Shown here: positions 1 to 5,543 of the stretch, in pieces
How positions within the stretch are numbered: the stretch's first letter is position 1
Layout of the letters: each line of letters begins with the position of its first letter
NCBI GenBank assembly: GCA_013695925.1
Contig: JACCZO010000162.1
Location: 1 to 6,015 of the forward strand
Direction of reading: 5' to 3'
Origin: Chthoniobacterales bacterium
GTDB taxonomy: Bacteria; Verrucomicrobiota; Verrucomicrobiia; Chthoniobacterales; UBA10450
DNA: 6,015 nucleotides
Translations under genes and position numbers: made by a program
Notes under the pieces: generated by a model
Told to the model about the DNA's origin: nothing
The model's input: the letters and a program-made list of their open reading frames with translations, nothing else
The model's database searches: none

Positions 1-290
1 AGTGCAAGTTCACCGACTGCGTCGTCGTCTGTCCGGTGGCATGCTTTTACGAAATTGATTCGCAGCTCGTGATTCATCCCGAGGAATGCATCGATTGCAT
101 GGCCTGCGTCGATGAATGCCCGGTCCATGCCATCTACGCCGACGGCGACCTCCCGGCGGAATTTCAAGCGGACGTCGAGCTCAACGCCGTCGAAGCGCAC
201 CGCGTCCAGGAATCCGGCCAGGGCCCGATCGAGACGAAAAAAGATCCGCTGCCCACCGCCGCAGCGAGAAAAGCGGAGCTGGGTTTTTAG
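1..290 (+). CDS. fdxA: Seven-iron ferredoxin (FdI/FdxA type), 5' end cut by window
   Basis: Small soluble electron carrier holding one [3Fe-4S] and one [4Fe-4S] cluster. The frame opens at base 3 and gives 95 visible residues. The first reads CKFTDCVVVCPVACFYE, matching the CxxxxCxxxCPVxCFYE stretch of Azotobacter FdI-type ferredoxins. It is followed by ECIDCMACVDECPV, the CxxCxxCxxxCP motif. By alignment from memory, six of the seven ligand cysteines are visible; only the first, plus about ten N-terminal residues, lies outside the window. The C-terminal half keeps the FdI-like features: a LNA motif, then a KKDPLP motif close to the end. GTG at 36 is an internal codon, not the start. The TAG stop (288-290) is also the first three bases of the inverted-repeat element that follows. 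Total length would be about 105 residues, normal for the family, so little or nothing is lost at the C-terminus. Redox partner unknown; no neighbour suggests one. Confidence 0.93.
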   Translation, partial: CKFTDCVVVCPVACFYEIDSQLVIHPEECIDCMACVDECPVHAIYADGDLPAEFQADVELNAVEAHRVQESGQGPIETKKDPLPTAAARKAELGF

Positions 291-439
291 TGCAGTGAGT
301 CAGTTGGTTCCGAGCCACCGAGGAACCGGCGACGTAAAAGGAGGCCGGGTTTGCAACCCGGCGGAGCGGCTTCCAAAGCCGCCCTCCGCGGAAGCGTGCT
401 GCCGCCGCGGTGTTCACTTTTCAACGACTCACTGCACTA
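288..439. repeat. 152-bp MITE-like element with 18/19-bp terminal inverted repeats
   Basis: The left tip (288-306) reads TAGTGCAGTGAGTCAGTTG. The reverse complement of the right tip (422-439) is TAGTGCAGTGAGTCGTTG, identical except for one extra A in the left copy. Both tips end in TA, as expected for insertion at a TA dinucleotide (the habit of IS630/Tc1-mariner-type elements; inference). No open frame lies inside. The interior is made of hairpins: GGTTCC/GGAACC (306-311 with 322-327), GCCGGGTT-TGC-AACCCGGC (344-362, 8-bp stem) and GCGGCTT-CCA-AAGCCGC (366-382, 7-bp stem). GGAGG (340-344) and CCTCC (383-387) can close around the last two. No T-tract follows, so this is not a standard terminator, though it could stabilise the ferredoxin mRNA 3' end. 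Identity as a transposable or REP-type repeat needs other genomic copies. Confidence 0.7.
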
Positions 440-642
440 GCTCTTCTCATTGCGGTCTCTCAGAGCAGAGATCGCTTGGAGCGCCTCAGGCTGGAGAGCA
501 CTCGCGCCGCCCGTCATTTATGGACGCGTTGCCAGGCTCAGACGCGCCCCGCGGGGAGTGTCTGCATCGATCGGCGCGACCGTCGGCTATTTTTGTGTCA
601 ATAGTGAGGACTGACCCCGTGTGACCCGTGTGACCCGTGCCC
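440..642. other. Gene-free stretch between the MITE-like element and the IS
   Basis: No frame here resembles a protein. What can be seen is an imperfect hairpin, GCGGTCTCT (452-460) with AGAGATCGC (467-475), nine pairs including one G-T and a six-base loop. There is also a 10-bp palindrome CCCCGCGGGG at 547-556. Just outside the IS lies a short tandem repeat of GACCCGTGT (about three units, the first with an extra C, 613-639). The T-run at 590-594 has no convincing stem before it. It may be remnant sequence left by earlier insertions. Confidence 0.5.
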
Positions 643-695
643 GGTATGAACGGGAACATGGGTTACAAACTAACCGACCACATGGGTAACACTTT
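643..695 (+). repeat. Left terminal inverted repeat of the IS481-family element
   Basis: Partner of 1926-1979. It contains two direct sub-copies of a motif ending ACATGGGTxACA: an outer one (about 643-667) and an inner one (about 670-691). The inner sub-copy overlaps the last codons and TAG stop (670-672) of the transposase. Paired sub-repeats in each end probably serve as multiple transposase binding sites (inference). Confidence 0.75.
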
Positions 696-1914
696 CATTG
701 GTTAATTGATCCTGTGGTGCAGTGCAAGCTTTCGACTCCCAACGCGCGGCGTAGGCCGGAGGCCGGAGCCGTGCGTTGGGAGTCGACTCCAGCCACCCCA
801 GCTTCACATTGGCGTAGCGCACGGCGAGCAAGCCCGACTCTGGCGATTGCTCGACGGCTACCTCCGCTCCGATTAAGGACTCCCCGACGTAGCAGTTGTT
901 TCCCTGCCAGGAAATGAAGCCGGCCTGGTTCACGCGCCTGGTCTCCACGCCCGCGTCGTAGAGATCGGGTTTGATGCGCTCGTCCAGCCGCCGCGCCGAG
1001 GGTTGATAGACTTCCCCCGGGGTCCTCATCCCAATGCCTTCATGCGGTCGCTCCTGGTTGAACACCCGGCGCCAGCGCTCGAAGCGCTGCTGCTGCGCCC
1101 CGCGATTGGCGCTCCCGGGCCGACAGCATTCCGTCTTCATCGTCCGGTGCATCCGCTCGTGGCAGCCGTTGTCCTGGGGACAGCCAGGCCGGCTGAACTG
1201 CACCTCAATCCCAAGCCCGATCCACCACACACTCAGCCGGCTCAAGCCCGCCGGCCCCATGGAGGCGAAGGGCGCACCATTGTCCACCCGGATGATCTCC
1301 GGCAGCCCGTAGCGCCTAAAAACACTGCGGAACTCCCGCTGCGTCCAGCGCACGGTCATGTCCGGCATGGCCTCGGCCTTCAGCAGATAGCGACTGAAAA
1401 GATCGCTCACCGTCAGCGGATCGCACCGCGCCCCGTCCCCCAGCGTGAACCAGCCCTTGAAGTCCACTCCCAGCACGTGGTTGCAGCGCTCGGCCTTGGT
1501 CAGGGTTCCCCGTTCGACCGTGAAGAGTCCTCCGCGCTTCTTGCGCGCCTGCACCAGCCCGTGCCGCTTGAGCACCTCGCCCACCGTGCTCACCGCCGGC
1601 GCTCGTTCCAAGGCGTGCTTCACCTCCAGCACCCGCTGGATCTTCTTCGGTCCCCACGTCGGATGCAGCCGCTTCTCCCCCACGATCAGTCGTTCCACCC
1701 CGGCCTCCGTTCTCCCCCTCACCGTCTTGGGCGCCCGGCTCCGCTCCTCCAGCCCCGCCATCCCCTGCGCCTCGTAGCGCCCCTTCCATTTGTGTCCCGT
1801 CTTGCGCGAGATGCCGAAGCTTTCGCACAGCTCCGCCATCGTGAACCGGTCGGTCCCCACTAAACTCACAAATCTCTGCTTCTGTTCCATCGGTGACTCG
1901 TTTTTCCAAGGCAT
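670..1914 (-). CDS. IS481-family DDE transposase
   Basis: 414-residue cut-and-paste transposase. It starts MPWKNE, followed by QKQRFVSL, the usual IS481 N-terminus, which supports the ATG at 1914. A helix-turn-helix covers about residues 25-47 (ELCESFGISRKTGHKW). A second DNA-binding region follows, to about 125. The RNase H-like catalytic core has Asp151 in GVDFKGWF, Asp211 in VDNGAPF and Glu253 in PQDNGCHERMHRTMK, so the DDE triad is intact. The C-terminal block QERPHEGIGMRTPGEVYQPS (288-307) is a strong family signature. Residues from about 377 to the end look foreign: residues 377-395 are encoded by a palindrome (732-786), and the final residues are encoded by the IS terminal repeat. The frame is open and catalytically complete, so it may be active, but the odd tail could affect function. 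The protein has no role in the neighbouring metabolic genes. Confidence 0.93.
   Translation of the reverse strand: MPWKNESPMEQKQRFVSLVGTDRFTMAELCESFGISRKTGHKWKGRYEAQGMAGLEERSRAPKTVRGRTEAGVERLIVGEKRLHPTWGPKKIQRVLEVKHALERAPAVSTVGEVLKRHGLVQARKKRGGLFTVERGTLTKAERCNHVLGVDFKGWFTLGDGARCDPLTVSDLFSRYLLKAEAMPDMTVRWTQREFRSVFRRYGLPEIIRVDNGAPFASMGPAGLSRLSVWWIGLGIEVQFSRPGCPQDNGCHERMHRTMKTECCRPGSANRGAQQQRFERWRRVFNQERPHEGIGMRTPGEVYQPSARRLDERIKPDLYDAGVETRRVNQAGFISWQGNNCYVGESLIGAEVAVEQSPESGLLAVRYANVKLGWLESTPNARLRPPAYAARWESKACTAPQDQLTNESVTHVVG
732..786. repeat. 55-bp REP-like palindrome inside the transposase 3' end
   Basis: A perfect 14-bp inverted repeat, TCGACTCCCAACGC (732-745) against GCGTTGGGAGTCGA (773-786). 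The arms enclose an inner CGGC/GCCG pairing (747-750 with 768-771) and a tandem GGCCGGA x2 (754-767) that can form a small CCGG stem. On its outer side it runs into a 12-bp palindrome GGAGTCGACTCC (779-790). It sits in frame and encodes transposase residues 377-395, just where recognisable IS481 similarity stops. A small hairpin element inserted into the IS and read through is the simplest reading (inference). Confidence 0.75.
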
Positions 1915-1925
1915 CCCTCACCCTA

Positions 1926-1979
1926 AAACTGTCACCCATGTCCCCGGTCAATCTGTTACCGATGTCCCCGGTTCATACC
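1926..1979 (-). repeat. Right terminal inverted repeat of the IS481-family element
   Basis: Reading inward on the - strand, it holds an outer sub-copy (GACATCGGTAACA within about 1955-1979) and an inner sub-copy (GACATGGGTGACA within about 1930-1950). Both carry ACCGGGGACAT, so the two direct copies are clearer here than at the left end. Its outermost bases encode the last RAYT codon and the TGA stop (1973-1975) of that frame. Confidence 0.75.
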
Positions 1980-2455
1980 CCCCAATTCCCCAATTCCCCC
2001 AATTCCCCAATTTCTGACCCCAATTCCACCCACTCCGAAGTGAGCACGAGCCCTTTCTTCACCGGATTCTGCTCAATATAAATCGCGACGTAAGTGAATT
2101 GGCGCGCGGTTTTGATCAACGTTTCATAGTAGCCATCCTGCCACGCAGTCGTGTGTTTCGTCAGGTGCGCGCTGCTTTTTGCCCCGATGTGGCTCATAAA
2201 GGAATGCATGAATCTCGGCAGCGTCCATTGTTCGCGAAGGCCGATAAGCGCGTGCCAGTGATCCGGCATGATAATGAATGCGCGGAGATAAACGCGCTCG
2301 TGGCGAACAGCGAAAGCAAAGGCATCGACAATGACCTGGCGTAGCTCCGCATGCAGCACGGGCTTCTTTGGGCGCAGTGATTTCGTGACGAAGAACGTCG
2401 AAGAAACATCCTGCAACCGGTGAAGACGCAGGTTTTGGGAATGGGGGTCTGACAT
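1973..2455 (-). CDS. REP-associated tyrosine transposase (RAYT, HUH/Y1 family) with altered C-terminus
   Basis: 160 residues from the ATG at 2455 (MSDPHSQN). The frame is open further upstream to 2491, but residues before MSDP are unlike the family and would almost touch the mutase stop. RAYTs are single-strand DNA nucleases related to IS200/IS605 TnpA that act on hairpin REP sequences. Visible hallmarks are FFVTKSL near residue 21, the HUH motif in IIMPDHWHALIG (His66, His68), the helix WQDGYYETLIKT with the candidate catalytic tyrosine (Tyr109 or Tyr110), and YIEQNPVKKGLV (126-137). Family members usually continue into a WPWSS-like motif. Here the sequence goes SEWVELG and then into residues encoded by a CCCCAATT mini-repeat, and it stops within the IS481 end. 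The catalytic part is intact but the C-terminus is probably replaced. It lies 39 bp after the mutase stop on the same strand, so read-through transcription is likely. No strong Shine-Dalgarno precedes the ATG. Confidence 0.85.
   Translation of the reverse strand: MSDPHSQNLRLHRLQDVSSTFFVTKSLRPKKPVLHAELRQVIVDAFAFAVRHERVYLRAFIIMPDHWHALIGLREQWTLPRFMHSFMSHIGAKSSAHLTKHTTAWQDGYYETLIKTARQFTYVAIYIEQNPVKKGLVLTSEWVELGSEIGELGELGNWGV
1980..2025. repeat. CCCCAATT mini-repeat at the RAYT tail
   Basis: Four consecutive units of CCCCAATT (1980-1987, 1988-1995, 1996-2004 with an extra C, 2005-2012), then a five-base gap and a fifth unit at 2018-2025. On the - strand it encodes the ELG/NWG-rich end of the RAYT frame, which has no counterpart in the family that I know of. 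The array stops exactly where the IS481 inverted repeat begins. Confidence 0.8.
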
Positions 2456-2494
2456 GCTACCACCAATCGGGCACAAAGGCCCCTCCCACATTGC

Positions 2495-4327
2495 CTACAC
2501 CATGGGGCGAAAATGTCCTACTAGCTCCTGCAGGCAGCCGGTGATTTGGCCTAACGAACAGACCTCTGCCGCCTCCAGCAGGGCCGGAAAAGTGTTCTCG
2601 CCGCTTTCCACCACTGCGGCCAGTTTCCTGAGCGCCTTGTCGGCTTTGCCAGCGTTCGTCTTCTTGAACCTCTTCAAGCGGTTGACCTGCAGTTGCTGTC
2701 TCTTGCGCGGAGTGCGGGCCAACTCGATTTCGGGCGGCTCTTCGTTTGGATCGCGATAGCGGGTCAGGCCCACGACTGGACGGGTCCCGTCGTAGATCTG
2801 CTGCTCATAGCGATGAGCCGCGTTCTGGATCTGGCTGCGTTGGTAACGATTCTCGACCGCGCCCATCACTCCGCCTAACGACTCGATTTCGCGGAATTCC
2901 TCCAGGATCGCCTTCTCGACCGCGCGCTCGACCGCCTTCATCCCGGGCGAGCCGCTCAGCATGTTCATGGTGTGTTTAAAGATGCCTGATTCCTCGAGCA
3001 GAATGGCCTGCCCGTGGGCGGCGAGCCGAATCCATTCTTCGCTCGGGGTGGTGAACGGCTCGTCGGCGCTGTTCGAGTGGCAGGAATTGGTGCCGTTCAT
3101 GTAGGCGAGCATTAGCTCGGCAGCGGTTCTCGTTAGGTTGTTCTTAAATTCGGCCGCGATGAGCGAGCGACCGCTCGTCTGGGTGTGGAGCTTGAACATC
3201 TGCCCGCGCGGGCTGGCCCCGAAAACGTCCCGCATCCCGATCGCCCAGATTTTTCGCGAGACGCGCGAGAGCGCGATGTATTCCACGTCGAGTCCGCAAT
3301 CGAGAAAGAAGGAAAGCCGCGGCGCGAACTGATCGACCGGCACCCCGCGCGCGGCGAGCATTTCCGCGTAGGCGAAACCGTTCGAAAGCGTGTAGGCGGC
3401 CTGCTGCACCGGGGTCGAGCCGGCTTCACCGATGTGATAACCGCTGATCGAAACTGGATACCAGCGCGGCATCTGCTCGGTCGTCCACTCGATCATGTCG
3501 CAGAGGAAACGAAGCGACGCTTCCGTCGGGAAAATAGTTTCGTTTTGCGCCTGGACTTCCTTGAAAATATCGGCCTGGATCGTGCCGCGCAGGTTCGGCA
3601 CCACTTTCGGGCCGAAGCGGCGTTTCGCGGCCGCGATGTACATCGCCATGATGATCGGGGCCGGCCCGCTGATCGTCATCGAGGCGGAAAAATTCGGCGC
3701 CCCAACTTCGAAGCCGTCGTAAAGCCGGACCATGTCCTCGACCGTGTCGACCGCGACCCCGCCCTCGCCCACTTTGCCCATTACCCCCTCGGCGTCAGAA
3801 TCGATGCCGTAGAGCGTTGGTCCGTCAAAGGCGGTGCTGAGCCGCTTGGAGCGCTGATGAGCGCTCAGAAAATGGAAGCGCTTGTTCGTGTCCTCGGCGA
3901 GCATGAGGCCGGAGAAAAGACGAGTTGGCTCTTCCTGAGGAATGACCTTCGGCTTGGCCCCATTCGACTTCGCGCTGGGACCATTCTTGCCGTTAGGCGA
4001 TTTGCGATAGCTGCCGATCTCAATCTCTTCCAACGGTTCGAGATACATCTCTCGATAGGCCCCGTTCAAATACGGAAATTCCCCGGGTAAGCCGTCGCCA
4101 AAAAGATAACGCGCAATCTCCCCCGGCTCGTCGATTTCCGGCAAGGCGAGACGCGGCAACGGCAAACCAGTGGGAGCCCGTCCAATTGGAATCCCGCCCT
4201 TGATCTTGTTCCAGCGCTCCGTCATTTCGCGACCGAACTTGGTGTCCGACCGCGCGCGCTTTACCTGTTCGAGCACGAACTTCTCGTGCTTCTCCACCGA
4301 CTCAACGACTGCTCCCAGTTTGCTCAT
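2495..4327 (-). CDS. IcmF-type acyl-CoA mutase, linker plus catalytic subunit (predicted isobutyryl-CoA mutase)
   Basis: 610-residue catalytic half of an adenosylcobalamin-dependent acyl-CoA mutase, predicted to interconvert isobutyryl-CoA and n-butyryl-CoA. Residues 1-70 are the helical linker. LPEIDEPGEIARYLFGDGLPGEFPY (62-86) matches the IcmF entry to the catalytic barrel. The barrel covers about 134-525, with TAFDGPTLYG (165-174), SMTISGPAPIIMAM (216-229), RGTIQADIFKE (247-257), SISGYHIGEAG (293-303, conserved His298), FAPRLSFF (334-341) and HTQTSGRSL (381-389). The end, VCSLGQITGCLQE (589-601), is IcmF-like. Specificity positions are Phe138 (PTRLFSG) and Gln261 (AQNETIF), where methylmalonyl-CoA mutase has Tyr and Arg. 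There is no B12-binding domain; the upstream gene supplies it. Residues 100-131 form an unusual Gly/Asn/Ser/Lys-rich insert. The ATG overlaps the upstream stop (ATGA). Databases would probably label it simply a methylmalonyl-CoA mutase family protein. Confidence 0.93.
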   Translation of the reverse strand: MSKLGAVVESVEKHEKFVLEQVKRARSDTKFGREMTERWNKIKGGIPIGRAPTGLPLPRLALPEIDEPGEIARYLFGDGLPGEFPYLNGAYREMYLEPLEEIEIGSYRKSPNGKNGPSAKSNGAKPKVIPQEEPTRLFSGLMLAEDTNKRFHFLSAHQRSKRLSTAFDGPTLYGIDSDAEGVMGKVGEGGVAVDTVEDMVRLYDGFEVGAPNFSASMTISGPAPIIMAMYIAAAKRRFGPKVVPNLRGTIQADIFKEVQAQNETIFPTEASLRFLCDMIEWTTEQMPRWYPVSISGYHIGEAGSTPVQQAAYTLSNGFAYAEMLAARGVPVDQFAPRLSFFLDCGLDVEYIALSRVSRKIWAIGMRDVFGASPRGQMFKLHTQTSGRSLIAAEFKNNLTRTAAELMLAYMNGTNSCHSNSADEPFTTPSEEWIRLAAHGQAILLEESGIFKHTMNMLSGSPGMKAVERAVEKAILEEFREIESLGGVMGAVENRYQRSQIQNAAHRYEQQIYDGTRPVVGLTRYRDPNEEPPEIELARTPRKRQQLQVNRLKRFKKTNAGKADKALRKLAAVVESGENTFPALLEAAEVCSLGQITGCLQELVGHFRPMV

Positions 4328-4341
4328 TTCTTGTCCCCTTT
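4324..4341 (-). promoter_or_regulatory. Shine-Dalgarno and ATGA stop/start overlap coupling the two mutase genes
   Basis: On the - strand AAAGGGGA (4334-4341) lies six bases before the mutase ATG (4325-4327), inside the last codons of the upstream gene. The upstream TGA (4324-4326) shares bases with that ATG. A strong ribosome site plus an ATGA overlap implies translational coupling and near-equal production of the two subunits. It also shows that the split is a true gene boundary rather than a frameshift. Confidence 0.85.
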
Positions 4342-5469
4342 CGAACTCGCGGTGATCATCTCATACAACTCGTCCACGCCCGGGTCGCGATGGCGTTTCG
4401 CGACCGTCGCGACGAGCTCCTGCTTGCGTTTATTTTGCGTCAGGCGGTGCTCGATTTCGGAAAGCGCGGCCTTCGCGCGGTCGAGATCAGTCTTGTTCAC
4501 GACCACGATATCGGCCACATCGAGCATCACAATTTTCTGCAACTGCAAACGCGCACCGTAATCAGGATTCATCACCAGCACGGTCTGATCAATCAGCTTG
4601 CTCCGGAAGGGCAGCGCTTCCTGCCCGGTCCCGACCGTTTCGATGATAACATAATCGAAATCAGCTTTCGTTAGGCGCGTCAGGCAACTCTCGGTCGCGG
4701 GGGACAATCCTCCCGCCTGGCCGCGGGTCGCCATGCTGCGCATGAAGACGCGATCGTGCTGTGAGTTGATCATGGTGGCGCGATCGCCTAACAATGCCCC
4801 CTCCCCGATCACGCTCGGGTCGTGCGACAAGATCGCGATCCGGGCTTGCGGCTCGTTTTGCAGAAAGCGCAGGACGAGTTCGTCGATCAGGGTCGTCTTA
4901 CCGGCTCCGCCCGGGCCGGTGAAGCCGATGACCTTGGAGTTTCGAGCGGAGGCTTTCTGCGATTTGGGCTGTTTCAGCCGGCCCTGGCCAGCGTACGCAT
5001 CCTCGATCGCAGTGAGTTCGCGGGCGAGCACAAGGTCGGAGCGGCTTTTGGCGGGGCGTTTCTTGCGCGGCTTGCCGTAATGTTTGCGCACGTAATCCGC
5101 CATTGCGGCGAGCGAAGTGCCGGCAAAGAAAATCTGATCGACACCCTGGCGTTGCATGATCTTCGCGTCGTCCGGCGTGATCGTTCCGCCGCCTCCGCCG
5201 AAGACAGCGATGTCGCCGGCGCCCTGGCGGCGCAGTTGTCTGACAACCTCGGCAAAGAAATCGATGTGACCGCCGTTGTAACTCGAAATCCCGATCGCGC
5301 CCACGTCCTCCTGGATGGCGGCGCGGACGATGTCGCCCGCATAACGATGAAATCCGAGGTAAACAACCTCGATCCCGTGTCGGATGAACTCGAGATTAAT
5401 CGTGTTGATGGCGCTGTCATGGCCATCACAAATCGGAACAGCGGTGAGAATGCGGACCGGTGAAGCCAT
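4324..5469 (-). CDS. B12-binding domain fused to MeaB/MeaI-type G-protein chaperone (IcmF N-terminal half)
   Basis: 381 residues from the ATG at 5469 (MASPVRILTA). The frame is open to 5556, but those residues lie in non-conserved intergenic sequence, and the domain starts at MASPVR. Residues 1-130 are a mutase-type cobalamin-binding domain: DGHD at 15-18 with His17 as predicted lower axial ligand, SSYNGGH (62-68) and the GGGGG loop (91-95). A charged linker follows (131-178). Residues 179-375 form the G3E P-loop GTPase: Walker A GPGGAGKT (185-192), SHDPS (215-219), GALLGDR (224-230), SMATRGQAGGL (245-255), switch II ETVGTGQ (277-283) and base-recognition NKTD (325-328). Such chaperones gate adenosylcobalamin loading and remove inactivated cofactor from the mutase. 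ETVGxGQ resembles stand-alone MeaB more than the ETSGIGQ of IcmF as I recall it. First gene of a two-gene operon; it and the mutase gene overlap by 4 bp. Confidence 0.92.
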   Translation of the reverse strand: MASPVRILTAVPICDGHDSAINTINLEFIRHGIEVVYLGFHRYAGDIVRAAIQEDVGAIGISSYNGGHIDFFAEVVRQLRRQGAGDIAVFGGGGGTITPDDAKIMQRQGVDQIFFAGTSLAAMADYVRKHYGKPRKKRPAKSRSDLVLARELTAIEDAYAGQGRLKQPKSQKASARNSKVIGFTGPGGAGKTTLIDELVLRFLQNEPQARIAILSHDPSVIGEGALLGDRATMINSQHDRVFMRSMATRGQAGGLSPATESCLTRLTKADFDYVIIETVGTGQEALPFRSKLIDQTVLVMNPDYGARLQLQKIVMLDVADIVVVNKTDLDRAKAALSEIEHRLTQNKRKQELVATVAKRHRDPGVDELYEMITASSKGDKK

Positions 5470-5543
5470 GCGAGCGGCAAACCTAACGTTAAACATGGCG
5501 CGGGCAAACTCCGGGGAGATTAGCCGCGAGACGAGACCAGTCC

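Larger units (their letters stand above)
643..1979 (-). mobile_element. IS481-family insertion sequence, about 1337 bp
   Basis: The element consists of one transposase gene on the - strand bracketed by terminal inverted repeats of about 53 bp. Both ends begin GGTATGAAC when read inward. By hand alignment about 42 of 54 positions match, with one single-base gap. The transposase stop codon sits inside the left repeat, and its start lies just inside the right repeat, a compact layout typical of small IS elements. No convincing target-site duplication is seen: left flank ACCCGTGCC, right flank CCCCAATTC. The exact tips are therefore uncertain by a few bases, and one flank may have rearranged. The insertion lies at the 3' end of the RAYT gene and supplies that frame's stop codon. 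Confidence 0.85.

Noticed and set aside
344..382. Rho-independent terminator for the ferredoxin
   Set aside because: Two strong GC hairpins but no T-tract after either on the + strand. Better explained as the interior of the repeat element.
1003..1863. Long + strand open frame of 286 codons opposite the transposase
   Set aside because: Composition rich in Pro, Arg, His and Leu, with no recognisable family. It lies wholly antisense to a well-supported IS481 transposase in GC-rich DNA.
1316..1951. Second - strand frame of 211 codons within the transposase gene
   Set aside because: Gly/Ala/Arg/Glu-rich out-of-phase shadow. The transposase frame is continuous, so no programmed frameshift is needed.
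1980..2025. CRISPR array or iteron origin
   Set aside because: Units are only 8-9 bp with no spacers and no replication or Cas gene nearby; it is a simple mini-repeat.
3185..4090. 301-codon + strand frame opposite the mutase
   Set aside because: Arg/His-rich with no motifs, antisense to a conserved enzyme; a shadow of its codon use.
2549..4794. Integron attC sites suggested by GCCTAAC and GTTAGGC words
   Set aside because: The words lie within conserved codons of the mutase genes. They show no paired attC imperfect hairpin, and no integrase is present.
5484..5491. TAACGTTA palindrome as an operator upstream of the mutase operon
   Set aside because: Only eight bases and just upstream of the start codon. 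No regulator gene or second copy supports it.
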